Source: Pterois miles (taxonomy: Eukaryota; Chordata; Actinopteri; Perciformes; Scorpaenidae). Taken from it: a stretch of 64,000 bases of DNA. The DNA lies in NCBI GenBank assembly GCA_947000775.1, contig CAMQGK010000650.1, positions 1,562,001 to 1,626,000 of the forward strand, given 5' to 3'. Shown piece after piece: positions 46,086-58,224 of the stretch. The first letter of the stretch is position 1; each line of letters opens with the position of its first letter. The notes below the pieces were generated by a model, which worked only from the letters and a program-made list of their open reading frames with translations, was not told the DNA's origin and did not search any database. Made by a program: the position numbers and the translations under genes.

Positions 46086-46137
46086 ACAACGTGTCAGTGG
46101 CCAGCTCCAGAAGGTGATTTGGCCGATGGAATCACAA

Positions 46138-46242
46138 TCGTTTCGGGTGCCTTTACACCTGTACTTTGATGTGGTCAAACACCATCCGATTGCAGTCCAA
46201 TCACCCAAAACACATTTTAATGTTAGGTGTAAAGGTGTAACG
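46138..46242. mobile_element. short element with 'ggtgyctttacacct' inverted ends
   Basis: 'tcgggtgcctttacacctg' on the left and 'ttaggtgtaaaggtg' on the right form imperfect inverted repeats about 100 bp apart, like the ends of hAT MITEs beginning GGTGTGTTTACACCTG. Confidence 0.4.
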
Positions 46243-46785
46243 TTCCTGTTATTTGTATTCCTTGTTGTGGCTGTGTACAGTTGTTTTGTGTGACAGCGCT
46301 GTGCTGTGCTGCATGCTTCTAGGATTGCTCCTGTGTTGATGTGTTTGCAATGCTAATGCGATTTTGAATGACATGTACCGGTAAATAAGTGTGAATACAT
46401 AAAGACTCTGAAGGGCATGTTTGTTTTATATGTCTCCCATTATATCTAAATGTATATCTGTCCTCTCTATCTGTTTATATGATAGTAATGCTATGACAGA
46501 ATAATGCATTTTAAATGCCTGACAGAGAGGTAAAACTACGGCTTCATATTCTCTCAATGCCTGTGGTTATGCATGAATTACCATTTAAACACACGCAGTA
46601 CAGTACAACACAACACACGGTAGGAACCACACACACACAACCAGTATAAAGGCCATTTGCTACCTGCTGCATTCAGTCTTCATAGTGCTGCTCTCACCAG
46701 GCAACTCACAGATCCCATAATTTAGCCCTTATCTCGCTGGCGGAGGTTGTTTGTAGGGGACTGTATATATATGTGCGTGCGTGGT

Positions 46786-46788
46786 GTG

Positions 46789-46860
<72 letters not shown>

Positions 46861-46877
46861 TGTGTGTGTGTGTGTGT
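46786..46877. repeat. (TGCG)n(TG)n microsatellite
   Basis: About eighteen TGCG units followed by TG. Each unit carries one CpG. The Cys-Val-Arg-Ala and Ala-Arg-Thr-His open frames over it are shadows. Confidence 0.95.
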
Positions 46878-46879
46878 AG

Positions 46880-48557
46880 CCATTTTTGTGCCTCTGGACC
46901 AGGCACCACTAACTCTGCACACTGTTTACCGCCACCTTGATTTGCTCTATTGTTTGAGTCTTAAAATAGTTGGCATTTGCAATCACTCTCCGCCACTTTG
47001 GCTAATTACTGCATTTCATTGAGTAGGTGGTACAGTGAAAAGGGGAATTGCAGGCGCCGTATTATAAAATATAGGCTGCTAAGTCAATCATCCAAGTGGC
47101 TCAGTTCAAATGTGAGAGTTAAACTTTGGTAGTTATTGATGCGAGAAGCCGTGCGCTGCAGGTGGAGAGGAGGTGGGCTGGCTGGCCTTGAGCAAACCTG
47201 CATTTACCGAAGCCAGGAGCTGAAAACGGAGATGGGATCAATGCTGCAGGTCTTATTTAGATTCCAATTGCAGCCATTTCTGATCAATTTGTGCCTCTCC
47301 ACACCGGCAAACTAGAGTTCTGCCTTTGATCAATGGCCACACACACAGATGAGCTCACACACTCGGAAACACAAGCGTGAACACACTTTCACTCTGCCTG
47401 TTTTTTTTCACTTTCACGATTACGCACACACACACACACACACACACACAGATGCAAAACCGTCCAAATGTGTTTGATCAATGCCCGCTCGGCCTGAGAG
47501 CAGGATCTGCATTATTTCACGGTCTGTAGTTTTAATTGATCGCAGGATAAAATGATTAGTGAAGGAATCTTTCATGTTGTTGTTATTCTTTTTTCTTGGA
47601 ATTCATTTGCAAGGAGAATCATTCGTCCTTGGATGTGTGTTTCTGTGATCTTGGTTTTGATCTTGAGATCTTGTAACAGGTACGTGTTCAAGGAGCTTGC
47701 AGCTCCCGGTCGCATATTACGATGCTGTGCTTTGTGAGTCAGAAAATGATAGATTTATCTCTTCATCACCCAGTTTCGGCTGTATTCTCCAGTGTTTCCC
47801 CTACGTTGACTGCTTTGGGGCAGCAGATGGGTCCCATTCTACCACCTACCATTACACCAAATGCCATTCTCTAGTTTAAAACTTTAAATATTTATCAGGT
47901 ACTTTTCTAAATCCACCACTCCTCACATCGGCTTAAATTAGATCAACCACGCAGCACTTCTTTAAAAGGAGGATATGTCACTTTTAAAGCCGGCATACCT
48001 GCTACTCCCCTTATTTCCTTATTCCAAATCGGTGGCGGTTTAAATGCCAGGAGTGGAGTTTTCATTAAAACAAAATTATGACTGGTGTATTAACTGCATG
48101 CTGAATTAATCAGAGCACAGATTTTCTCTCAAGTTAACATATGAGCAGCTGCTGACAAGCCATGTAGTAAATGTTAGATGGAGTCCGGCGCAGTGCTCAT
48201 GTCACATTAAACACACTGGAGCTACAACACTTCTAGTAAACTTTATGAAGAACAATAAGGTAAAAACGGCATCAGTGAACTGTTTTGATTGAATAATCTC
48301 TGCTGAAAACACTGAATCCATCAGCATGTGAACATCATTCGCCACAGAGCCTGTTTGTAACCAGTAGCAACGATGTTATCTTCACCTGTCTCTCTTCCTC
48401 TTCATGCAATTAATGCACGATAATATACTTTGTCAAACTGTTGTTTCTAATATTATGCAGTGAAATTTTTTTTTTTTTTTCCAGAACAAGGTCAATTTTA
48501 ATGAGCTTTTGCACCGCAAATACAGACATCATCCAACCAAACGTACCAAGATGACGA
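46880..48557. other. non-repetitive stretch, candidate conserved DNA
   Basis: Apart from a (CA)n run at 47425-47450 and a poly(T) at about 48467-48480, no repeat is recognised. 46960-47560 has several homeodomain-like TAAT and 'tgatcaatt' words. Conservation cannot be judged from one sequence. Confidence 0.35.
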
Positions 48558-49222
48558 ACCAAGATTAGAGGTAGACCGATTAATCAGATTTTTTGCCATT
48601 TTTCCATAATATGTGTCAATCAAAGTGGCGTTCTGCCAGCAGACCTCGGTAGATGAAGCCCAGTGGGTTAACCTTTGTAAGAGAGCGTGAGAAGAACAAC
48701 ATCCCAGCTGGGAGAAACTGTGCAGACACAAAATGCAGATTGGAGAGACAGACCGTAGGTGTTGTTTAATACATGTTTACTGAAGTTAAGAAATTATTAT
48801 GTTATTAATTATGTCATATTTTAGCAGATGGAGGAAGAGCAGAAAAGGATAGAAATAAATTGGTATCATATTTCGGCCATCAGCTGTCCCGATTCCATCC
48901 ATCCATCCATCCATCTTCATCCGCTTATCCTGTTCGGGGTTGCGTGGGGCTGGAGCTGATCCCAGCTGGCATTGGGCAAAGGTGGGGTACTGAGGAACTG
49001 AGGGAGGAAGCCGGAGAACCCGGAGAAAACCCACACAAACACAGAGAGAACATTCAAACTCCACACAGAAGAGCCCCAAGCCGGATTTGAACCTGACCCT
49101 CTTGCTGTGAGCGCTAACCACCGTGCAGCGCCTGTCCAAATTCTGTAAAAAATAAATAAATAAATAATCTGCGTTAGCATCAGCCATAAAAAAACCCATA
49201 TCGGTCAACCTCTAACCAAGAT
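48558..49222. mobile_element. hAT MITE with perfect 8-bp target duplication
   Basis: The element spans 48566-49214, with ends TAGAGGTAGACCGAT and, inverted, TAGAGGTTGACCGAT (14 of 15 matching). It is flanked by identical 8-bp ACCAAGAT at 48558-48565 and 49215-49222, the signature of hAT transposition. A SINE of 236 bp is nested inside on the minus strand, so the element before that insertion was about 400 bp. No transposase frame. Confidence 0.9.
48896..49131 (-). mobile_element. tRNA-headed SINE with GATG tail, nested
   Basis: The minus strand begins at 'ggcgctgcacggtggttagc', contains the B-box region 'aggttcaaatccgg', and ends in 'cgggataagcgg'-like sequence plus a GGATG tail (CATC run at 48896-48914). 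Flanks CTGTCCCGATTC (48884-48895) and CTGTCCAAATTC (49132-49143) are a 12-bp duplication with two differences. The middle is shortened compared with 61537-61905, losing about 130 bp. Confidence 0.85.
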
Positions 49223-49850
49223 AGTAAACTTTATTCAGGAAGGAAACACTTACCAGATCCACACCTTCCTGTCTTACCTTTCACAATAAAAGCCCCAGAC
49301 ATTTGATCCTCTCTCTGCCTGAATCTATTTAAACCTTTTATTGAAAAAGTGTTGATGCAAATTTGCATCGCTGCCAGTTTGAATAGTTTTGATTGCAAAA
49401 AATTTCAGCATAGCACTGACTTCCTGTGAGCAGAAAGGTGGAGGCTTAAAGGTTTAATCGCTGTATTGATAGTTGATTAGATACTGAACTGTAGCAGTGG
49501 ACAGACTGGCCAACGCTATGCAACTTGGTAGTGAATAGTGTAAATGTGAAGCACTTAAAAGCGCTCTCACACCTTTTTGTGTATCCATATGTGTGTGTTT
49601 ATGAAGAAGAGGCAAAAATAGAGGAAGACGTGCTTGTAAGTGGGTAGCGTTGGTGATCATAGCCTACCAAGAGCAGTAGATGACCTCAGATGATTGCAGA
49701 CGGCTCCCACACAGCGGCCCGAACCATCCCGTGCTCTCTTCCAGCATGCGTTTGTGTCAATATGTTTGCTTTGTTTGGATGCATCAGTTCATTTTGTTGA
49801 CTTATTTTCTGCATCAGAAACAATCACTGCGGCAATTGGGAAGGGGATTA
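49223..49850. other. unrecognised non-coding stretch
   Basis: No gene or named repeat. Confidence 0.4.
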
Positions 49851-49855
49851 ATTTT

Positions 49856-49915
49856 ATGCAAATATATGCAAATAACTGTGACACAGAACTCCATCCGCAT
49901 CGGTTCTATGCAAAT
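49856..49915 (+). promoter_or_regulatory. cluster of three octamer (ATGCAAAT) motifs
   Basis: ATGCAAAT occurs perfectly at 49856-49863, 49866-49873 and 49908-49915, all on the plus strand. The first two start 10 bp apart, placing them on the same helix face. Octamers bind POU-domain factors. About two perfect octamers are expected by chance over the whole 64 kb on two strands, so three in 60 bp is notable, though part of this may reflect local duplication. Confidence 0.45.
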
Positions 49916-51835
49916 GATGTTTGCTAAACAGGCGTGTTTGGAAGGGCCCACATTTCCCAGCCCCCCTCGCATCCCTCCCTCCCCTCCTCCTGATCCTCAC
50001 CCTCCCCTCCTCCACTAGCAGTGCCCTATGCTTCTCTTTTTTTTTTTTTTAACCGCTTCCCCTTTTGGCCCCGCTTCAGCCTCCTTTAATCCCCTCTCCA
50101 CCCTCTCTCTCTCACATGGCCAGCCACTCTGCCTGGTCTGCTCTCCCCAGTCTCACCCAATACACCCCACCCCCTCTCCTCTGTAATCCTCCTCTTCATT
50201 CCTCCCCCTCTCATCCTTCTGTGTGCTGCATGGCTGTTAGTGGTGTGAGGAGGCACTAATGGGGCTTGAGGAAAACATTGTCATAGTGCCTGGAAAGCGC
50301 AGAGCCAGGAGCCATGCAGGAGGCAGCCAGGAAGGCCTGACATTAGACTTGCTAATGGAAGGTTAACAGAGAAGACGGGATGGAGAGAGAAAACACAAGG
50401 ACTGGAGGAGATAAAGAGGACTCCAGCAGCAGAGAGAGGGAGAGCTAGATGGAGAGAAAGAAATGTGACATGGAAAAAAAGCGGGAGAGACAGATAGAAG
50501 CGCTTCCAGGGGAGATGGCAAACAGTCTCATCCTCTGTCGGCCTGTCCTGCCAGCACTTGGGGGGGAAGGGAGGAGGAAGAGAGAAGGGAGGAAGGAGAG
50601 GGGGAATAGGGTGTCTCTTTCCTCCCTCCATGCTCCAATCCTCTTTTCTGGTTTCCCGTTTCATGAGGAGATTGTGGCATCACGCGTGACGCTTCCCTTC
50701 AAAGGCGAGGGAGAGTGTGTGTGTTTGAATGTAAAGGAATTCATGAACCCCCCTCATCCAGCCACCCTACCTTCCCCAGACGGCCCCGTGACACACACCA
50801 CTGCCATCGCAGCAGGAGAGAAATTCCTAAAAAAAATGTTACCATCCATGAATTTGGGCTCATTTGTAACAGCACCAAGAAAATTGCTCAAAAATAGTGG
50901 CCTTACAGAGTGAAACCTTTAGAGTTTGACTGGAGTGCCTAAACAGCACTGTGGTGACTTGTGTGAGTGCGTCGGTCACAGGACGACGGCTGAGAGAGGG
51001 AAACTATTTCCACACAGCTTGTGTGGAGCAGCCAGCCACCGTCTATACGCCTAAATGGCATTTGTGAGTAATATGCTTTTCTCTGCTGCGAGTGCAAGCA
51101 ATGCAATACAGCTAAGTAATATCTCTCTGCAGAGCAGTACTGTCTGTCAGCATTATATGGATGAGTTGATGTCTGTGAGGTGAGTGTGTATGAGTGTGTG
51201 TGTGCATGTGTGTGTGCTTGTCAGATCCATTTAGATTGCAGGTATAGTAGTTAGAATGGACTGTTCAGAGAAAGAGGGAGAGAGACTTGCGTTAGCCGTG
51301 CATCATTAACATTTGTGACCAGTCGCGTGGTTGACTGTGTCTCAGCCATTAGGGAGGAAGGAGAAGACAGAAAAAACAACTACAATGAATGCAGGGGAAT
51401 TTGTCTCAGTGGCATTTCTGCAGCTACATTTTATTAACCATCATATTAAAGGAAAATTCCTGTTATTACAACTTTTATTTTTGCAGTTTTGTCCACCATT
51501 TTTCTGTCAGTTATGATGACACTGGACTTGATCCTTTGTACGTTATGGCTGAGATCTGCGAACACTGCAGCATCGCTGTGAGCAGTCAGATGTTTGAAAG
51601 AGTTTATAGTTTAATCAGACTATCAAAACCTTCTTATTTGGAGGTAAAACTGACAGTGAACACACCTGATATATTGGTGTTGTAGAAACTTAAGATCAGT
51701 TTCTGTCTAGTGATGAGAGAAAGTCAACAGAATGCACAGAACAATATTTTTGTATCAGACCTGAAGGCCTTCAATGCGCACACATGGCGTCTCTCCTGTT
51801 GAGAAAGCACCGCAGTGAGTTACATGCAGGCTTTT
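49916..51835. other. purine/pyrimidine-biased stretch without recognised gene
   Basis: 49960-50220 is pyrimidine-rich (CTCCCC words, poly(T) at about 50037-50051). 50390-50620 is purine-rich. The 154-codon frame at 50449-50913 comes from this biased sequence, has no domain and no splice or start support. Confidence 0.45.
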
Positions 51836-52027
51836 GGCTGTAGCTTGGTGAGTAGAGGGTTGTCTTTTAACCACAAGGTTGACGGTTTGATCCCCGGCTC
51901 CTGCAGTCTGCATGTCAAAGTGTCCTTGAGCAAGACCCCAAGTTGCTCCCGGGGCATTAACAGCAGCCCACTGCTCCTAAAATACTTAGAATGGGTTAAA
52001 TACAGAGGTCAGATTTCATGTATGTAG
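51836..52027 (+). mobile_element. tRNA-derived SINE, second head type
   Basis: The head 'tgtagcttggtgagtagagg' (A-box) then 'gacggtttgatccccgg' (B-box, 51881-51897) with a Lys-like anticodon-loop region 'tcttttaa'. The body has 'gtgtccttgagcaagac', 'caagttgctcccggggc' and 'agcagcccactgctcct'. Better preserved than the 1506-1705 copy. The 3' end fades at about 52027; no tail or duplication was read. Confidence 0.75.
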
Positions 52028-52559
52028 TCATTTGAAGAGCTTGAACGAGAGATAGCTAAACTGCTGCATCTATGTGAAATACATAGTGATGGTCTTAAGG
52101 ACACCTACTCTCTTGCATATATCATAGCTACATCAGCTTGCTTTTAAAAAACCCTGATGTGATCTGCAGACATGTCAAAAGTTGTTTAAGTACATGTTTT
52201 GTAAAATTACACATTTGTACCTAATTGTTTTTGTGGTTATGAGTCATGTATGCTAATTTTCCTCAGAATACGATAATTTTAAGCATCTGGTCAACACATT
52301 CTTGTCCCAACTTGTCACATACCGACGCTTTCAGGTGCAGTAAACACATGCTTGATGTTGTGAAATAAACAGAAACATTTGATTAGGTTTAGGCAACAAA
52401 ACCACTTGGCTAGGTTTAGGTAAAAACAACATGGTTGGACTTAAAATTATGACATTTTTACCGTGAAAATGTGACATGATGTTGTGAACGCAGGACACCA
52501 ACAATCATACAGGACACAGGACTCAAACAGCTCTCCTCTCCTGGATGAAAGCCTTGTGT
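52028..52559. other. unrecognised non-coding stretch
   Basis: No gene. 'ggtttaggcaacaaaaccac' and 'ggtttaggtaaaaacaac' near 52388 and 52416 are a small internal duplication. Confidence 0.4.
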
Positions 52560-52892
52560 TTGTTGGACCCATCCACCTGGGGGGGGAGGAGGTTAGTTTG
52601 GGGGGGGGTGGGGGGGGGGAGAGGGGGGGGATTGGTTAAAATCCCGAGATGGAGAAAAAAAAGAGGGTTAAATGGGGGGGGGGGGGGGGGGGTTTTTTTC
52701 TTGGGGGGGCTGGGGGGGGGTTTTAAAAAGAAAGAAAAAAAACTGCCTCCCTCCTTTCGTCCATCTTCTGTGTCTATCAGGTCTGCATGTACCATGTATA
52801 AGTTAAAAAAAAAAAAAAAAAAAGAGAGAAAAAAAAATTTCCCCCAGGGGGGAAAAAATAAAGGTGATCTTCTTCTTCTTCTTCTTCTTCTC
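52560..52892. other. G- and A-homopolymer block with (CTT)n, suspected assembly error
   Basis: Runs of up to 19 G, a block of A, and 'tttcccccaggggggaaaa' lie beside a real (CTT)n run (52868-52892). The word 'tcttctgtgtctatc' appears on both sides of the block (52764 and 52901), as if the same locus were joined twice. The open frames here (Gly- and Lys-rich) are artefacts. Confidence 0.6.
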
Positions 52893-54240
52893 TCCTCCCG
52901 TCCTCTTCTGTGTCTATCGCTGTGTAAACGTCGCCACAGCGCTTTCCCTGGGCATTTACTGCTGTCACAGATGTGTTTACATTGTAGTGAATGAAAAGCC
53001 TGGTGCTTCTCATTCTGGTGCTAAAAGGTGCCTTGTGTGTCTGTATTTGATGCCGTGGGAATGAGGACGGGCTGCTCTGGTACAATAGTTTAACATTTCC
53101 CATGTGGCGACACTCAGATCTCATCATTCAACTTGAGGAGTACGCTGTTATCAACCAACGGGAGTGACGGCCAAAAACTACAAAAATAAAAACAATGTGA
53201 TCCTTTAGCTCTCACTGAAAAGTGGCAGAGCAAAAGGACAGTGAAGTTAAGTGAAAACCGGCAGAGCAAAAGCGAGACCCAGACAAGCAGGAACACACAA
53301 ACACATGCTGTGTGCACACGGACGCACACACACACACACACACACGGACCACCAGACAATGCAGATTTATGTGGCAATACAATGGCGTGGCAGTTGGTGA
53401 CAGCCACAGCGGTGACATCCAAACTCGGCAGGCCTCCGGCTCTGTTCTCAGTGTGTCTCCACTGTATGTACACACTCCAGTGTCTCCAGCAGCTCACATC
53501 TGTCATGGCTACAGATGGCTGCTGTGCCACCACGAGACGCTGCTCTTTGGTTATGACAGACGTGTCGCTGTTTGTGCGCGTTTGTACGTCGCCGTTTGTG
53601 CAGCTGATTTGACAAGCTAGCTAAACGACTGAACTATATGCCTGCAGCTAACAGCCCAAACGAATATATATGCCTTGACTGCAGGCACACATAGTTTTGA
53701 CATATAAGCAGTCATATCCATATCGGCTGTTCAGATGTGTTTTGATCCCATAAGGCCAAATGTGTTATTCTGTCACTATTGATTCTATCCAGCAAAGTTG
53801 TCTGCTGTTCCTGTTTTTAATTCACGCTCCGTCTTCATGCTGTAGCAGAGGAGAGGGTAACGAAGTGAGCAGAGATGGATGAGGAGGGGGGGTGGAGCGT
53901 GAGAGATGGTGACGTGGGAGAGAGGGGTAGCGAGAGAATGAAAGAGAGCGAGGAAGAAGGATGGCGGAGTGAGACGGAGTAGGGAGTTTGATTCCTCTAG
54001 TTGTCAGAGGCGCTGCATTATTGATGTGCCGAGGATCCCACGTTGTCGCCAAGACTCTGTCTGTCACGTCACGTCCTGCATGCGTGTGCACGCCTGCATG
54101 TGTGTGTGTGTGCACGCACAGCGTACTAGTTTGCTGTGGTCGCACAAGTCCCGTAGGAGTGCTACCTGTCAACACCTCCATATCACAGGGAGCTCAGTCA
54201 CTGACAATGCTGTCTCTGTTGCGCTGACCACATGGGAAGG

Positions 54241-54242
<2 letters not shown>
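52893..54242. other. unrecognised stretch with (CA)n
   Basis: A (CA)n run lies at 53325-53345. Long overlapping frames at 53114-53612 and 53822-54508 are on both strands and lack domains. No exon is supported. Confidence 0.45.

Positions 54243-54298
<56 letters not shown>
54243..54298. repeat. (CA)n microsatellite
   Basis: About 55 bp of CA with a trailing GACACA variation. Confidence 0.95.
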
Positions 54299-54302
<4 letters not shown>

Positions 54303-54807
54303 ACACGCACACGCTTCCTTACCGATTTGTGGGAGGAGGCGATTGTGTGTGTTTGATGGGTTCTGTGTTCTCCTGGGTATCTCTAAGTTTCCTCTCGCTG
54401 CATGGCTGTGATTTGGCTCTGTCAGTCTGCATTATGAAGTTAGAAGTAAGCCCAAGTAGCTCTCTGTGTGATCGTGCATGTGTGTGTTTTGTGATGATGA
54501 ATCTCTGACATTGAGGGATGGCCCTTCTGCTCTGAGCTTTGTCTCATGAATTCTTTAGTCTGTCTCCTCAGCAGACAGACTACCTCACTACTAGATACAA
54601 ACACAGCAGTGCACGATCAATCTATTCATGTCACACTGTACATCCACGAGTGCATTAACAGGACCGCAGATAACAATCCATTCACTATTTTTTTTCTAGT
54701 ATCGTTAATCCAGGCAGACACACAGCTGACAACCTGCTAAACTAAACTAAATGTGTGGTGGAGACTTTTACTGGGCAAGTGGCTGCATGTCTGCGACACT
54801 ACACACA

Positions 54808-55702
54808 GCACCGTGGCTGCTAACGCTCCCGGACGGTGAACTGGTGACAGTGAACGCAGCACCACGGCTGCTACAGTAACTCTCCTGGTGGTGAACTGGA
54901 GACAGTGAACGCAGCACAGCGGCTGCTACAGTAACTCTCCTGATGGTGAACTGGAGACAGTGAACGCAGCACCGTGGCTGCTAATACTCCCGGACGGTGA
55001 ACTGGAGACAGTGAACGTAGCACTGCGGCTGCTACAGTAACTCTCCTGATGGTGTACTAGAGACAGTGAACGTAGCACTGCGGCTGCTACAGTAACTCTC
55101 CTGATGGTGTACTAGAGACATTGAACGTAGCACTGCGGCTGCTACAGTAACTCTCCTGGTGGTGAACTGGAGACAGTGAACGCAGCACCGCGGCTGCCAC
55201 AGTAACTCTCCTGGTGGTGAACTGGAGACAGTGAACGCAGCACCGCGGCTGCCACAGTAACTCTCCTGGTGGTGAACTGGAGACAGTGAACGTAGCACCG
55301 CGGCTGCCACAGTAACTCTCCTGGTGGTGAACTGGAGACAGTGAACGCAGCACCGCGGCTGCCACAGTAACTCTCCTGGTGGTGAACTGGAGACAGTGAC
55401 CGCAGCACCGCGGCTGCTACAGTAACTCTCCTGGTGGTGAACTGGAGACAGTGACCGCAGCACCGCGGCTGCTACAGTAACTCTCCTGATGGTGAACTGG
55501 AGACAGTGAACGCAGCACCGCGGCTGCTACAGTAACTCTCCTGATGGTGAACTGGAGACAGTGAACGCAGCACCGTGGCTGCTAATGCTCCCGGACAGTG
55601 AACTGGAGACAGTGAACGCAGCACCGTGGCTGCTACAGTAACTCTCCTGATGGTGAACTGGAGACAGTGAACTGCTACAGTAACTCTCCTGATGGTGAAC
55701 TA
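54808..55702. repeat. 55-bp minisatellite, about 17 copies
   Basis: The word 'gtgaactg' or its variant recurs at 54836, 54891, 54946, 54997, 55052, 55107, 55162, 55217, 55272, 55327, 55382, 55437, 55492, 55547, 55598, 55653 and 55695. Most steps are 55 bp. Two steps are 51 bp, caused by a second unit type with 'ctcccggac' in place of 'agtaactctcctg'. The last step is 42 bp. The unit core is GC-rich ('gcagcaccgcggctgc'). As 55 is not divisible by 3 and the unit has no minus-strand stop in any frame, long fake proteins appear on the minus strand. Confidence 0.95.
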
Positions 55703-58224
55703 TTGACTCAGTTCATTGTGCTCACATTCTGCAGCTGGTGCGCTGCTTCATGTGAGGCACAAATCTTGTCGGTCAATAATCGGTTAACGAGGGTCAGTTA
55801 AGGAAATTTTTCAAAATTAGCATCCCTAATCTATTAATTATTTTTAATTTTTTTGCTTCTTTTTTACAGTGTAATCTCCAAATGTGTAATAAAATCAAAG
55901 CACCATTCTGCTGTATTTGGGGGACGGTAACGGTTTAGTGAGCACTTTGAGGCGCTGTAGTTAAATCAGTTTTCCCTTCCTTCTACTTGACTTGGCCTTT
56001 ATGCTTTCCAAGGTTTTGTGTACACCACCTCCTATGCTTCAAAACAAACCCGTATCACATATTCGATTTCCACAGAAGCAGCTTCTTTTTATGAGCCCAT
56101 TTTGCAGATGCAGTGCAACTATCAGTGCTGCAAGTCACTTTACTTAAACACTGTATATAATACATTTCCAGACTTATTTAGTGAATACCAACCTTTCTCA
56201 GCTCTTAAATATATTTACTCTATAAAATACCTTAATGAAGAAAAAAATACGAAAGCAGCTTTGTAGAGCCTTGTTGTTTCTCAAAGGTCTTGTGAAGTTT
56301 AATGTGTCATTGTGGGCCCAGCAGTGCAGGGTTTTAATTTATCGAAAAGCTGATGGCTTGTTTACAATCCACTATATACATGCTGAAGTTGTTTTTTCAC
56401 TTTGTCTATAGTGCAGATACACATTGACCACAGGGAGATGTACTGCTGTTGAAATCCCCACGCTTACTGTAGCAATTTCAATTAAATGCCAGACTCCGAG
56501 TAAGTTACAGCAAGTAGAGTAATAAATGTGTTTGACTCAAATCATATTTCATCAGTGCTTCTTTGGCTTTTATTGCCGTGACCTTAAAGTGTGTATAAGC
56601 AGTCACTGCCTTTGGGCTCTGGGCGAGCACCGCCATCAAGATGACACACACCCTCACCCTTCAACTTGCAAAACTCCCACTCGTATTTTGCTTTTATCAC
56701 ATGCAATGAACTGAGCTCCAGATTCCCATTTTACAGAGGCTGTAATGTAAGAACTTATAACTTTTTATGGCAATTTGTTCATTGGAGAAGGGACTTCACT
56801 TGAAGAATTATCTGCAGTGAAAAGCAATTATCTGAGAAAACATAATAGAAACCAAATGACAGACAGACAGATAAAAAAAGAGAGGGAGAAAATGGAGAGA
56901 AGGGAACAGAGAGATGGAGAGCGTATTGTGCTGGCCATCTTCCCAGCACGGAGGGATCGATCAGCAGAACGAGAGAGCCTCACTATTTCCTCTGTCGGTA
57001 GAATGAGCCCGGCTAATAATGGAAATCAGTCATCATCTCCCCTTGCTCTCTCCAGCTCCTTCTTTCTTTCTTTGCGGTCATTCCATTTTTCTGGGAAAAC
57101 AATCATAGCCTCGTCGGAGGGCCGCCTCCCTCTCCCACCGTGATCTGACATTTGAAAAACAAACCCGTTTAGTCTGAGAAGTGGGCGTCAAACGGCAATG
57201 AGCCCTCTGAAACACTGACTCAAGACATCCGGGGGGAGCCAACACACACATAAGTGGTACATCGCATGAAGCTGTCAAAATCCCTCAGTGTATCCCAGCT
57301 CCGCATCAGAAACAATAGAGGAATCAAGAAGGCCAGAACTCAATGGTCCAATCACAGCAGCTGCAATCTCGCCGCTGCTACCTGCTACTCATAACGAGCT
57401 AAACGACCTTTTCCTCTGCGCTCCTTTCTGCCACTCAAAGCCTGTCCGTCACTCAGCTCCAAAACACAATTACTGCCATTCAAGAGGCCACGAGGCCAAA
57501 TGTTTGCTACTTGTCATTTATGCAAGTATTTTCTTTTGTGTATGTGTGCCTATGGGGTGGTGTTATGAAAATGAGTGTAAGCCTTTTTCTTCCCTCTCTT
57601 TTCTTTCGTATCTGAGTCACAGATAATTGCTACAGGTCTTATTCCTAAACCTGTAGCTTTGAGCATTGCACCACTTTCCTCTGATGCTTGTATAGTTGGT
57701 TAAAAAGTCAAAATCATTTTTATTTTGTTTTTAAATGTCTTTATCTATGAACCTTAGCTTTTATTTAAAGCAGCGCTAAGTATTTTTGGACTCCTGTGGT
57801 CTTTTAAATGAGCTGTAAACACAATATTTTCACTTTGCATAGTTGCTATGCTCAACATGTTAGCAACATTTACATATCCAGTAGACATGAGGAGTTTTCA
57901 GATTAAACAGTTTTAGGGACTCCCTTAGAGGAACTGCTCCCCCGACAACCACATACCTTCAAGGGCTGTTTTTCTGTTTGCTTTCACACCATCAATAGGA
58001 ACACTGAAGTGACATAAGCTAGCTGACAGCAAGTGGCTAGTTCGCTACGTTTCACAAGCTCTCTTAGCTTTTTTAGATGTTACATGCCACAATCACGTTT
58101 AACTTTTATTTAAGTAGGAAGTCACATTGAGTTAAAACCTCCATTCATATAAACACAAGCAAAATAGCCATCGCAGAAGTACAGCCACTGGAGGTAGGCA
58201 TTGTCCTCTAGTATTCAGATCACC
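55703..58224. other. unrecognised stretch between minisatellites
   Basis: 55770-55832 ends in 'aaaattagcatccctaatc', like the end of a hAT-type repeat (GGGATGCTAATTTT). 56280-56560 and 56760-57150 look unique. The frames at 56775-57143 and 57288-57626 lack domains. No exon is supported. Confidence 0.4.

Noticed and set aside
50449..50913. 154-codon open frame
   Set aside because: It arises from purine-rich low-complexity DNA; residues are Lys/Arg/Glu-rich at the start and random later, with no splice or start support.
53969..54508. 179-codon open frame, the longest in the window
   Set aside because: It runs through a (CA)n microsatellite, has overlapping frames on both strands, and no domain or family resemblance.
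55032..55463. 143-residue repeat protein on the minus strand
   Set aside because: It is the translation of the 55-bp minisatellite, which is open in every minus-strand frame; the 55-residue period equals three DNA units.
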